Part shown: positions 9,794 through 21,138 of the stretch, in pieces
How positions within the stretch are numbered: the first letter of the stretch is position 1
How the letters are laid out: every line of letters begins with the position of its first letter
NCBI GenBank assembly: GCA_036435485.1
Contig: CM071598.1
Coordinates: 122,266,148 to 122,330,147, forward strand
Origin: Saposhnikovia divaricata
Lineage: Eukaryota > Streptophyta > Magnoliopsida > Apiales > Apiaceae
Direction: 5' to 3'
DNA length: 64,000 bases
Notes under the pieces: generated by a model
Told to the model about the DNA's origin: nothing
The model's database searches: none
What the model saw: the letters and a program-made list of their open reading frames with translations, nothing else
Position numbers and translations under genes: made by a program

Positions 9794-11211
9794 CTTTTCC
9801 CTTTTTATATTAATGGTTGGTTTTTGGAGCTGTGAATGATGGGAGGGGGTTTACAATGATCTTGGGGGTCAATCCACTGTAGAACTCCATCATTTTGGCC
9901 TGCATGTTGATGATCGACCACCGACGATGAGCTCCGGTGAGCCGGTGGTCTTAATTTGGTGTTGAATATGGATTGCTAAGTGTTATATGATTAATTAAGG
10001 GCTTATCTATGATTGCATGCAAGTTTTATGTTCAATAATTTGAATTTTAAGTAAATTTAGTTTTAGTCGAATTTTTAATTGATCATATGCAATCATATGT
10101 TGATGGCTTGTGAAATTTGTTGGCATACGTGAGTTAATTGTTGAAAGCTGAGTATATGGCACGTTTTTAAACGAGTTTTATGAGTAGAATTTGATAATGG
10201 TCGAAGTTTGGTTGTGGTCGTCGAATTTCTTATTTATCCGGTTGATTCTTTGTTTAATTTTGATAGTTGAACTGTGATTGTTGGTCATGAATTGTGGTTT
10301 TATTGTGATTCTGGACTTAACAGCGTTAATCTAATGTGAGTAATGTGTGATTCTGTCTTGTGTGTACTGTGTTGCCTGAAAAGATGGAGGTTCGGCGGGA
10401 AACTCATCGGTTTCTAGAAACCAGATTTTCGGTGAATTGGTTAAATAAAAAAAATGGAATGATTTGCATAAGAGGCCGTGACGTCGATCCAACATTTTAG
10501 GCCAATGTGTGCCATTACTTTAGGCCAATGTGTGTCTTGGATCCATTGTTTTTTTGAGGACATGCTGTGTGCGTGAGCTGAGAATATTTCGCGCGACTGA
10601 TCGTCGGCAATAGCTCATAGCGTCTAAGATTTCCAATTTTTCTTTTAAACGGATAGTTATATATATATCAAGTGTGAATTCAATTTATAACTTTTATAGA
10701 GCAGTTACCTTCAAATGTTTATATATAGTAGCAATGTTGCTTTACTTATCTTCATGCAAATCATTATATCCTGTGTCATTTATATACACTTGCTCAGCTT
10801 TCTTTGCTCACCCTTGCTTCTTCATCTAACCTTTTAGCCAGACAGTTTGATGGCTCAGACTCATTTGACTGAAGTGTGTTGGCAGACCTGCTAGGCTGTT
10901 TAGTTTCAGTTTGCCCACACCACCATTCCAGGTAGAGGGAACCCGAGGATAACAGCTAGTTCTAAGCGTGTTATGCAACTTTTAAAACTGGTAGTATGGT
11001 AACTTTAATCAGATAGACAATTGGTTGCTAGCATGACCTCCCGTAAAGGATATGTTAGTAACACAGGTTGATGTAATAATTATAAGCACTAGTCTTGTTT
11101 TAATTCAAAAACATTTAAAAGATCCTACCTTGTGAGAGTGTTGTTTATATTTTCTTATCTATTATGCATGTGGTTCAGTATTTAGTGACACCGGGTTTCC
11201 GGGCTGTCACA
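9794..11211 (+). mobile_element. 3' part of an old LTR (solo or truncated)
   Basis: The segment ends in the fold-back 'gtgacaccgggtttccgggc' followed by 'tgtcaca' (to 11211), like the ends of the long-LTR family elsewhere in this window (28222, 50092, 60728). It also shares the 'ttgctcacccttgctt' motif (near 10807) with the LTR at 27842. No coding sequence or primer-binding site is present. The 5' edge is not visible and may lie before the MITE at 9412. Confidence 0.45.
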
Positions 11212-11339
11212 ATTATTCATCATAAACGTGATACTTTCTTCAAGTTAAGTATAAAATTTTACGAAAATTTTTTGGATCTTATGTGATTAGAAAATTTAAC
11301 ATTCTTTGTATAGTTATAATTATATTAATATTAATATAT

Positions 11340-11524
11340 AATAAAATTTATAATTATATTTATTCGGATCGGATTTTAACAGATCGGATCATTTAAAATC
11401 CTTATCTGTCTTAAATGGATCGGATTCTTATCGGATCAGATTTTTATTAATTTACTTTATATAAATCCATATCTGGTTGTAAGGCCTCGGATTGAATCAG
11501 AGCTCCGGTCCATTGACAGGCCTA
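11340..11524. mobile_element. hAT-type MITE end
   Basis: The right end reads 'ccattgacaggccta'; its complement TAGGCCTGTCAATGG is a familiar plant hAT MITE terminus. Upstream lie repeated GGATCGGAT units. No matching left terminus is found, so it is truncated. Confidence 0.45.
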
Positions 11525-11719
11525 GGTATAAAGTTGATGGAATTCTGTAGTTGTAAACGAGTTTATCTATTCATAACATCCTTGAATCTAAAACTTTATT
11601 CACCTGTTTACACACAGAAACAATCACTATATGGAAATTTGCCTTCTTCTATTATTTTACGAGGCATTACATTTTTTTATTTGCATTACTACAACACCAA
11701 GGATTGGAAAAGATAAAAA

Positions 11720-12290
11720 GAGTATGAATTCGTCGGGTTAGTTTCTTGATCCCGTACCGCAGGCTTCTTCAAGCGATGAGGCAAGATCTAATTGTCTGAC
11801 GTCACTCTATAAAATGAGTATCGGCAAAGAGTGGAGGTTGGTTGGCATTTCAAGCTGCCTTTTTTTAGCCTTTCCTTGCAATGAACCGAAAGGTGAGAGT
11901 AAGGGCTCGGTCTCAAGGTTCAAAGTCAATAGTCGGTCCAACTGCACGAGTGAAGGGCGAAAGTCAAGATTACGTGCAACCAGGTGTAACGTGTCAAAGG
12001 CCGTCGAGTCGTCGGAAAGAACTTCCATTGAAGCGGCTTCCCTGGAACTAGCTGCCATTGAATCGGTTGGTGCCATTGATTCTCTTGGAGGTAGGGCAAT
12101 AGATTAAGATTAGGCGGTAAGCGAAGGAACTTCCGGGCTTAGGGTAGCAAGTGAGGCATGCCTTTACTAAACTTGCTATTGCACATGGCCTAACAAAGAG
12201 AAGGGACCTGCTAGAAACCCTCGCCTTCGGCTCCATACTGATTAGGCCGTCCATAAAGAGACATCGCGACTATCCTTTCTGGTAATACCG
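11720..12290. other. Organelle-like insert (possible NUMT)
   Basis: The composition shifts abruptly to nearly balanced GC with no A/T runs, unlike both flanks. It resembles plant mitochondrial intergenic DNA in texture. Open frames of 89 and 97 codons overlap on opposite strands and neither looks like a known protein; they probably result from the low AT content. The identification rests on composition only. Confidence 0.4.
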
Positions 12291-12412
12291 GGTTTTATAT
12301 GATCCTGATCAGTAAATTGAAAGATTTCGACTCATCAAGTTCCCATTGAAATAGGATCCACACAAGGAAAAGCTTAATCATAGGTGCTCATAATTAATTC
12401 TTATTTTGGCAG

Positions 12413-12525
12413 ACTTGTGTGTGGTAACCCTCATGGGTTGATCCAAAAATATGGAATCACGTGTTGTAGACAATGTTTCAAGACCAACACACAGAGGAAA
12501 TTGGTTTTATCAATGTAAATATCTA
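12413..12525 (+). pseudogene. RPS29: Cytosolic ribosomal protein S29 (uS14) exon 2 pseudogene
   Basis: After a splice-acceptor-like 'ttattttggcag' the sequence reads LVCGNPHGLIQKYG then ITCCRQCFKTN, the conserved zinc-ribbon half of cytosolic RPS29, a small 40S subunit protein. The C-terminal EEIGFI-like end follows in a shifted frame, and part of the first CxxC pair is missing. The N-terminal exon is not found upstream. It has a frameshift and lacks its first exon, so it is a gene fragment. Because the acceptor is retained, it derives from genomic DNA and is not a processed copy. Confidence 0.8.
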
Positions 12526-12690
12526 ACTTACCGAAATAAAGTTGTATTCATAAACATGTAGGCACTATTTATAATTTTATTCTCTTGGCTTGATTCTAGT
12601 TTTTATCATTTATGTTGGATGTAACTCACCTTCATATATCCATGTCTTATTTGATTTATGTTCATATGAGTTTCTTTTACCTGCGATCTA

Positions 12691-13320
12691 CACTACACCA
12701 TAAAACGGCTATTGCAACGACAGGAAAACATTGCCTTAAGGCCTATATTCGTTGTAGTAGAGTCTATTGCAACAAATTTGCAAAATTTGGGCGTTGCATC
12801 CGGTTGCCTTGCAATAGGTCGATTTAGCAACGTTTTTGATACCATACAGCAACATAATTAAATCATTGCAATAACTTTCAGTAGCAACATTTTAGACTCT
12901 ATAGCAACAATTAAAAACTATTGCAGTAGCATAAGAAGGTAATTTATTGACACTTAAAGGCAACATTTTTCAGACCAATTGCAATGATTTTTTATAGATT
13001 AATGCAACGTATTTTGACCCTATTGTAACATTTTTTTCAAAAAAAAAATTGGTAGGAACATGCTGAAAATGCAGTAAACCAGGCCATTTATAGCCACAAT
13101 CCAAGCATCATTTGCATTTCATAAACCAGGGCAACTTAATGCCAAATATCCAAATGTACCAATACAGGGCTATGACCAACAATTCAAAAGCAGCCCATAA
13201 CGACATCAAAAGCAAAATTAAAACGACTAAGGCGCATACATAGCTACGAAACAGTCATGCGCAAATTTAAACATTAGGTACATGGAGTCTACCAACTGTT
13301 AACACATAATTTAAACATAG
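12691..13320. other. CACTA subterminal region, distal (3') side
   Basis: The region carries repeated 'gcaac'/'attgca' motifs up to about 13040, then a non-coding stretch that is the 3' untranslated side of the second CACTA gene. No other feature is seen. Confidence 0.7.
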
Positions 13321-13333
13321 TGACAGAAACGAC

Positions 13334-16300
13334 TCATTCGTCGTCATCGTCATGTTCATCTTCATCATCTGCATCATCTCCATTCCCCACATCTGATCCA
13401 TCCTCCTCATCTGATCCATTGCCCTCGTCTGATTCATTGCCCTCGTCTGATCCATCGCCCTCATCTGATCCATCGATATTCGCATCTCCAACTTCCTCTG
13501 CATCAACCTCATCAACAGAACTTGCAGCACACAAATCTTCCACATTGATGTTCAAAGTGGGATTCATTTCACCCAGTTTTTCAAAGATCTTGCTCAGTTT
13601 CTTATTCATCTTTTCCTCCATTTCAGCGGCTAATTCTTCTCTCATCTTGGCTAATTCTGAAGAATCTTGCTCAATTTTTCGCAAAGTATTCTTCGTTTTT
13701 CTTGTTCTGCCACTTCTACCAACAAGCCAATTTGGTCCATGAGCTGCAAGATCAAGCTCAACAATCTGTTCATCCTCATCTGATTGTTCCTGATTTTCAC
13801 CATTTTGTTTTGCCTACAAAATGTTCATAAATTGATTAGTTTGTAAATACTAATGACATAATTCCAAAAAAGTAAAAATGCTATTTGTCACCTTATTCTT
13901 GCGGGTTTTTGGGTAAACCCGAGACTTTGTTTCTTTTGCATCAGCCGACTTAACATTTTTCTAACATGAAATAAAATAAATAAAGTGAGCATTCGTTAAG
14001 AAATGAAATAGAGTACGCGTAATAAAATCAATTTATAAAATAAAAGATCATACCATTTTACTACGAATCTGAGCAAAACTGGTACGACCAACATTATGAG
14101 TATCAGTCACCTTTGCCCGATTTGCTAGATTTGTTGAAGCTTTCTTCTGGATTGCCTCATCACTCCAGTACTTCATCAACACCTTGAACTGTTCCAATGG
14201 AATGGTTGCAGGCTTGTTTCTTATTCTTTCCTCATCATTCTTGTATTTATTATAGTGTTTGCTCTTGACGCGACTTTTGTATACCCGCCAATTATCATCA
14301 AGCGTCCTCAATACCCAATCTTTACCTTCCTCAGGAATAATATACTTTGTCTGAACAAGTAAATTAGAATATTCATTACTTATATAAAATGTACAATATA
14401 GTGCTTAAACTAAGTAATTTCACAGTGAGACAGTTATCAAACAATCAACTAAAAAATTGTGCAAATCAAATAAATCAAAAAAAAAATGTAGTGCTTTTTA
14501 CCTTAACATATTCCCACCACCCCATTTTCTCTTCTAGTGGAACTCTAGACCAGTTAACGTAATCAAGCGGGATGTATAGCCTAGCTATCGTCCCTAAGAA
14601 ACTGCTCAATTCAGTAACTATGGCACTATTCTTCGAAACAGGCTGGAACTCATTATTTAAGGCAACCACTGGCCTTTCATCAAGTTTCCTTGTGAAGACA
14701 TGATTCATCTTTGTAGGTCCTCTGCGCTTTTTACTTTTGGTACTAGTTTCACCTATGAAAGTAGACACAAAACAGTATACGTAACCATTACTCTTACAAA
14801 GTAAGTTAAATACCTATACAAATATATGGAAACAAACCTTTTTCAAAAACACTGCCACCTGCAGGTATGTGGCTACTGTCATGAACTTCATAGTTACCCA
14901 CATCATTGACATGGTTTTGTTGCTCTTCCATATTTTTTTTGCGCTTTTGCATTTCTAAGTATGCCCCCATCGAACCGATTCCTTCATTGGTAGGAACCCT
15001 TAGTATTTGTGTACGATCAACAGGTAGGGGAGGGGGAGGTGGTAGTACTAATGGGGGAGGTGCCGTCTCCCCAGTCACCTTACAAAAAATATACATATGA
15101 AACTAAGTTAAAATATACAACTAAAGCAAAAGGGAATTTCACAAGAAAATTGAGATGTATAAAAATTTACACACCTCTGTTCTTTTTGGAGCATTATTTT
15201 ACTGAACATGATCGGGTTCTTGGTCTGATAACATCCTTGACCTTCAAAACTTTCTTTTTGGGCTAAATAAACAAAAGTAAACTGATTATATATGCTACAA
15301 TTTCCAGATCAGATTTTATTTGAACTATTAATTTTTAAATTAGGTCATACTTGAGGAACTAAATATACATCTTCTTCTTCACTTAGACTATCATGTCCAG
15401 GAACATACTCCCTATCAAACTGCAAAATCGTATCCTCTATAAACACTTTTTTTCTTGGTTTTTTGGATTTTGGAGCAGCATTACTAAGCTCATCTGCCTT
15501 CTCCTTCAGTTTCAATTTTTCAGCTTGTTGCCTATTTTCTTCCATTCTCTTTCGTCTTTTCGCTTCATAATCTGCAATCTTCCCCTAAATTAAAGTGGCA
15601 AATAACACACTGATCAAAAATATTGCAATAATAAAACAGAAATCATAAAATATGATAACAACATTAACAAACTTAAATAAAAAAAATTTACCACGCCACT
15701 TGTATTTTCATTCTCTTTTACAGTTGGAATTGTTTTCTCCTTTCGAATGGCATTCTGATCACCGGCATTTTTGTTGTTTTCACTTGCCTTTTTCTTGTTT
15801 GTAGCACCACCTGTATTATGTACCTTCTCCTTTCGAATGGCATTCTGATCACCGACATCTTTGTTGTTTTCACTTGCCTTTTTCTTGTTTGTAGCACCAC
15901 CTGTATCATGTACCTTTTCTTTCTGGGCTTCAATTGTCGACTTCTTCTTATGGATTTGCTGTTGTTTAAGATCTTGAATTGTCACAAACTTTCTTTTTAG
16001 TTGAAAATCAGGACCTACAACATTACGAAATAAAAAATTATTACTCAAATTTATTCGCAATACACAAGAAATCTAGTCTACTACATTTTACCTTCAAAGT
16101 AATTTGTCCTTGGTCTTACGATAACATGAGGCTGCATCTCATTTGCAGGCTCAATAGCTTTGTCAACTACAGTGTCAATGTAGATATCCACGAAAGAACC
16201 GTCTTTTAACCCATTTACAAGACCAGCCACATCTACATCATTAGAGATTATTTTCCAGCCCCCTCCTTCTTTTTTCAAATAAAGTCCACCAATTTCAGTG

Positions 16301-16458
16301 TATCCAACATCATCTTTCACATGTTCCATAAGTACCGTATAAGAGAGTTTGTCATTGTCTACGGGTTCACGAATTTTGGTACATGTTCCGCATGAATACT
16401 TAGTTTTTTGAAACTCTCCCTTATGGTAGAACCTGAGAACAAATGCCTTTTCTTCCAT
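13334..16458 (-). CDS. CACTA second gene (TNP1-like, plant transposase PF03004-type), multi-exon
   Basis: An accessory DNA-binding protein gene for the CACTA element. Exons are inferred from open stretches. 16458-16081 starts MEEKAFVLRFYHKGEF and resembles the PB1-like N-terminal domain of plant transposon proteins. About 16010-15690 is Lys-rich with an in-frame 30-residue duplication. About 15590-15350 is Lys/Glu-rich. About 15085-14825 has a proline run (PPPLVLPPPPPLP). 14757-14500 and about 14340-14050 form the plant transposase domain (WRVYKSRVKSKHYNKY, PLEQFKVLMKYWSDE, NRAKVTDTHNVGRTSFAQIR). A last exon (about 13820-13334) has a coiled-coil segment followed by an Asp/Glu/Ser/Gly-rich tail. 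Most exon borders are approximate, and one small exon near 15170-15262 does not join cleanly, so a break is possible. The protein is expected to bind the subterminal repeats (family knowledge). Confidence 0.75.
15737..15916 (-). repeat. In-frame 90-bp tandem duplication in the second CACTA gene
   Basis: The copies 15737-15826 and 15827-15916 differ at only about four positions. Each encodes 30 residues containing GGATNKKKASENNK. The near identity suggests a recent duplication. Confidence 0.9.
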
Positions 16459-16754
16459 ATCCTGATAATAATAGAAACATGTAAATTCATTAGTCCGCAG
16501 ATAACACTAAAGAAGAATGGTATTAAAACAAGTCAGAAACATGAAACACTATCAAATTGAGATCAAACAAGCAAGCATCCACTAGATCGATTACAAGAAA
16601 AAGAAACACTGTCTAATGGAATTCATTAAATTACAAGCAAGCAAGAATATATAATAAGTTACTAGTAGGCCAAGAATCCACTGGATCGATTACAAGCAAA
16701 AGAAAAACATGCAATTTGGAATTGACATAATGAAAATAAAAAAGCAAGCTTCAT

Positions 16755-19700
16755 TCATTCACAGATTTTATCATCTTCTTCCTCTCCAGAAGACGAGACA
16801 GAAACTTGTTCATTCGGCATGTCATCCCTAGACCAAATGACATCATCAGTTTGGTTTTGCAATTCAAAGTGGACTTCTGCATCTTGCATAGTAGGTCCAC
16901 AAACATCTTCAAGTACAGCAGTCCCCTCAGCTATATCATTGTACTCCATAGGCAGTTTCTTAACAACAAAATACAAATTATTTTTGGTACAATCTTGAAC
17001 GTAAAACACTTGTTGTACTTGTGTAGCTAGAACAAATGGATCATCCTTGCTATAAGTTTTACTGAAATTGACACGTGTGAGCCCATAACAATCCTTATCC
17101 TTTTGGTACCAACAACACTTGAACAAAACTACCATAAGTGCTGCCCAATAATCTACTTCAATAATTTCTTCAATTGCTCCATAATAAGTAACATCCCCAA
17201 CTGTCGGGTTTTGATCTTTTGAACTCGCGAAACTGGTGGTTAGGGCTTGCAACATGACACCGCTATTTTGTGTAGTACACTTGGCATCCCTTTTCTTTGT
17301 ATGAAATCTGAATCCGTTTACCACATAGCCACTGAATTTTTTAGCTGCTCGTTGAGGCCCTTTTGCCAAACTTAATAATTCCAGTGATGTTTCCCTTCTT
17401 CTTTCGACCTCATCCTTGAACCAATTCTGAAATTCTTGTGTATGTGTTCTTTCCGTTTTGTACCTTTTTGAATTAATATGATCATTATCGAATAAAGTAC
17501 GATGTTCTCTGCAATACACCATAAAAATGTTATAATTGTTGAATAATACTAGTTTAATCTACTCTGTTTTTTTTTAAAAAAATACTAGGAATAGGAATAC
17601 TAACTTACTGAATCAGCTTTTCAACTACGGCGTTTCCACAGTTGAATAGTACATATCGATGAGCATTGATCCAAACTTTTTATGCCAATTGTACAGCATT
17701 TCCATCTTTGTTTCTTCTCAATCCGATGGGGTATCTGACATTTATATTCTCATTAGGCTTAGTTTTGTTGGCATCAGTATTTAGAAATCTAGAACAAAAT
17801 GTCAGCCATTCTTCCGCCAAGTACCCTTCGGCTATGGACCCTTCTGGTTTACTCCTATTACGGACATATGACTTCAATTTACACAGATATCGCTCAATTC
17901 CAAACATCCATCTAAGGTGCACTGGTCCTCCAAACTCAACCTCCTTACACAAGTGAACTGGCAGGTGAACCATGATGTCAAAAAATGCCGGTGGAAAGTT
18001 AATTTATAATTGACAGAGTATTTCAATAACTTCTTCTTGCAACTTCTGAACATCTTCCAACGCAATCACTTTTCCGCATATCCCCCTGAAAAATGCACCC
18101 AGTCTGACTAAAGGTATTGCAACCTCTGGTTTTAAGGTCTTTACAGCAGCGAATTTTAGTAAATATTGGAGAATAAAGTGAGCATCATGACTTTTATACC
18201 CAAATATCTTTCTTTCATCAATTTGCACACAACGACTAATATTAGACCAGTTCCATGTGGCAGTTTAGCATTCTTGAAAACCGAACAAAAGTTTTCTTTT
18301 TCCTTTTTCGTCATGTCAAAATTTGCTGCCCTGATTTCGTACTGATTGGTATCGCCAATTTTAACGGGGTGAAGAACCTTCCTAATACCCATTTCTTGCA
18401 AATCTTTTCGAGCATTGAGATTATCTTTCGTCTTCCCACCAATATTCAACAGAGTCCATAATATTTTATCACAAATGTTTTTCTCTATATGCATGACATC
18501 GAGATTGTGCCTAACTAAATTATCCCTCCAATATGGTAATTGAAAAAAAATGGACTTCTTCTTAAACGGACAATCTGTCTCCCTTTTCCTTTTCTTCGCA
18601 TTTCGCTTCCCAAAACAATTCTCATATCCGTGCAATAGTTCTTCAACATCCATTCTAGATAATGGAGTTGGAGGAACATCTGTTTCAACCTTACCATCAA
18701 ATCTTCTAGTATCGAACCTAAGCTTGTGGTCCTGGGGAAGGAATTTTCTGTGATTCATATAGCAAATTTTTCGACTATGCTTTAAGTATGATGAAGAAGT
18801 ACAGTAGTGGCAGTTGGGACAAGCTAATTTACCCTTGGTGCTCCAACCCGATAAGACTGCATACCCTGGAAAATCACTGATGGTCCAGAGGAGACTCGCA
18901 TGTAACATAAATGTTTTGGCAGAAAAGGCATCGTAGGTTTCTAAACCTACTTCCCATAATTCTTTTAACTCAGCAATAAGTGGCTGCATATATACATCTA
19001 TGTCGTTACCAGGGTATGCAGGTCCAGGGATTAGGGTTGAAAGAATTAAATTTTCAGGTTTCATAATCAACCAAGGAGGAAGATTATAATTGACTAGAAC
19101 AACGGGCCAAGTGCTGTGACTTATATTCATTGCTCTGTAAGGATTAAAGCCATCTGCCGCTAAGCCTAACCTAACATTTCGGGTTTCTTCTGCAAAAAAT
19201 GGATGACTAGCATCCATTGACTTCCAAGCTTCTGCATCGGCCGGGTGTCTTAACTTCCCATCTTTTATCCGTCCAACTGCATGCCAGATCATGAGTTCAG
19301 AATACTCTTTACACATGAACAAACGTTGCGGCCTCGGTTTCAATGGGAAGTATCTTAAAACTTTCACACGAATTTTAGATTTTTCTTGGAAGTTATTAGA
19401 AGTAGATGCATTAGTACCTTTTTTGTGAACTTTCCATCTTGAAACTCCACAAAATTTGCACTCGATTTCATTTTTATTTTCAGCCCAATATAATATGCAG
19501 TTGTTCGGACAAGCATATATTTTCTGATAATCAAGGCCTAAATCTCTAATCATGTTTTTGGCAACATTAAAAGAAGAAGGCTGATTTATATTGGGAAATA
19601 CCTCCTTTAACAACTCTAGAATATCGCTAAAGGTAGACTCGGAAAAACCATGAGTGCACTTCAGTAGGTAAAGTTTGATGATAAAACCTAAACGAGTACA

Positions 19701-20102
19701 TTTTTCAGACCCGGGATACAGAGGCTGTTTCCCTTCTACAATAACCTTGTGCAAATATTTTGCATCATTACTCATTCCATTTTTAACTCTACCTTCATTG
19801 TTAATCATTTGATCAAAATCATCACCTAGACCCATACCCCCCTCGCAGTCCCTGTCATCATTAGGCTTTCTAAACTTTGGGGTCAACACTTCATATATCC
19901 AATTACTAAATGATGGACACGGACCATTAGCTATCAGATGATCATACACATATTCTTCAGAGAACCAGAAACGATAACTACAATCTTTGCAGGGCCATTT
20001 AAGTTCTTCTCCTACGGCAAAATTATCAAATCCGTTTCGAACAAAATCCATCACCCCATCACTATAAGCCTCACTATACTTTGAAAGTGAAACCCACGTC
20101 AT
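16755..20102 (-). pseudogene. CACTA TNP2-type transposase, frameshifted
   Basis: This encodes the transposase that binds and cuts CACTA ends. The first open part (20102 to about 18250, over 600 residues) has the transposase-associated N-terminal domain (LKWPCKDCSYRFWFSEE), a CPNNC...CKFCG zinc motif near residues 199-221, then the TNP2 core (RNVRLGLAADGFNPY; LDVMHIEKNICDKIL). Near 18250 the frame shifts by one base and the family sequence continues as VQIDERKIFGYKSHD, the start of the DUF4218-type part. In-frame TAA codons occur near 18010 and at 17680. A GT-AG intron (about 17609-17519) precedes the last exon, which carries the DUF4216-type domain (YGAIEEIIEVDYWAALMVVL) and ends at 16755. 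One frameshift and two stops make it a recent pseudogene. Confidence 0.9.
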
Positions 20103-21135
20103 ATTTGTAAGTCACTAACCTATTTTCTACACAAACAAGCAAAAACAGAACACGGATTATCGAAACAGAACAGATCGAGCATAAATATAACATCAGGGCT
20201 AAACAAAATAGAGAAAAATTCAAGCATATTTGTAAGTCACTACACAGAGAAGCAAAAATAGAATAAAAATAAAGGATATAAGATTTGCATTAAGAGGGCA
20301 TGTACAAAATTTAATTAATAGAAGAATGAACACTATAAACATAACTATTTTACTGAGAAGCAAAATGGACAAGTCCCAATTACAAATTTCTTTACAAAAA
20401 AAGAAAAATTAGCAAAGAACATACATAAGAACACAATAAACACTTTAAGAACAAAGATATACCCAATTACAAGATAAAACCTCTAAACAAAGATAAATAC
20501 CCAATTACATAATTCGAATCAACATAAGATACATTAAAACCCTAATTAAGAACACAAAAACAGATTAATTAAAGAAGAATAACGAAGATGTGAGTCTTAA
20601 TCTTCGATTTATAACTAAACAAAGAACAAGGAGGAACATTCGAGCTTTAATCTTTAGAGCATGCATGCTCGATTTGTAATTAATTTGAGGGAAGAGGATC
20701 GATGGTTTACCTTTCTAGAGCATTAATCTTCTTCGAGCTTGAGATTCTCTCTTCGAGCTTGAGTATTCGAGCTTGGGTTTGGTTGTGTCTGTGTTAGTGT
20801 CTGTGTTGAGTGAGTCTGTGTAGTGTATGTGTGTTATGTTCCCCCCCCCCCATTTTTTTTGTTAAGTTTGGAAGCCCGGTAAAAAAATTAAGGAAATCCC
20901 GCTCACAATGTTTGGACACAGCCCGCCAATTTTTTGGGCCAAAAGTCAAATGTATTGCAACAATTTAAGAAATCCATTGCAATAGACACAATGTTTTTAA
21001 CTCTATTGAATTTTTTCAATGCTATTGCAATGTTTTTCAACGCCGTTGTAATTTGTGTTATTTGGTTTCTCAATAGCAACGTTTTTCGACAAACCTTCAA
21101 AAATATGGTTGCAATAGCCATTTTATGGTGTAGTG
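20103..21135. other. CACTA 5' leader and subterminal region
   Basis: A-rich leader upstream of the transposase start. It has three close repeats of 'ttcgagcttg' (20737-20778), a C-run then T-run (about 20841-20860), and the ATTGCAAC-type subterminal repeats from about 20945 to the terminus. No further gene is seen. Confidence 0.7.
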
Positions 21136-21138
21136 CTA

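Larger units (their letters stand above)
12691..21135 (-). mobile_element. Complete CACTA (En/Spm) transposon, 8445 bp
   Basis: The left terminus CACTACACCATAAAACGGCT (12691) and right terminus, read inward as CACTACACCATAAAATGGCT (to 21135), form inverted repeats that match over about 28 bp with one mismatch. Both flanks carry CTA (12688-12690 and 21136-21138), the 3-bp target duplication of this superfamily. Subterminal regions (12691-13040, 20945-21135) repeat ATTGCAAC motifs on both strands. The minus-strand order is the standard one: TNP2-type transposase first, then the second multi-exon gene. The element is structurally complete, but its TNP2 gene is mutated, so movement would need another copy's transposase. 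Confidence 0.95.

Noticed and set aside
11807..12107. Overlapping frames of 89 and 97 codons on opposite strands
   Set aside because: Neither resembles a known protein; balanced base composition of the organelle-like insert leaves frames open by chance.
13320..13742. Plus-strand Ser/Pro-rich frame of 140 codons
   Set aside because: Mirror of the acidic Ser/Asp/Glu repeat in the CACTA second gene; no start context or homology.
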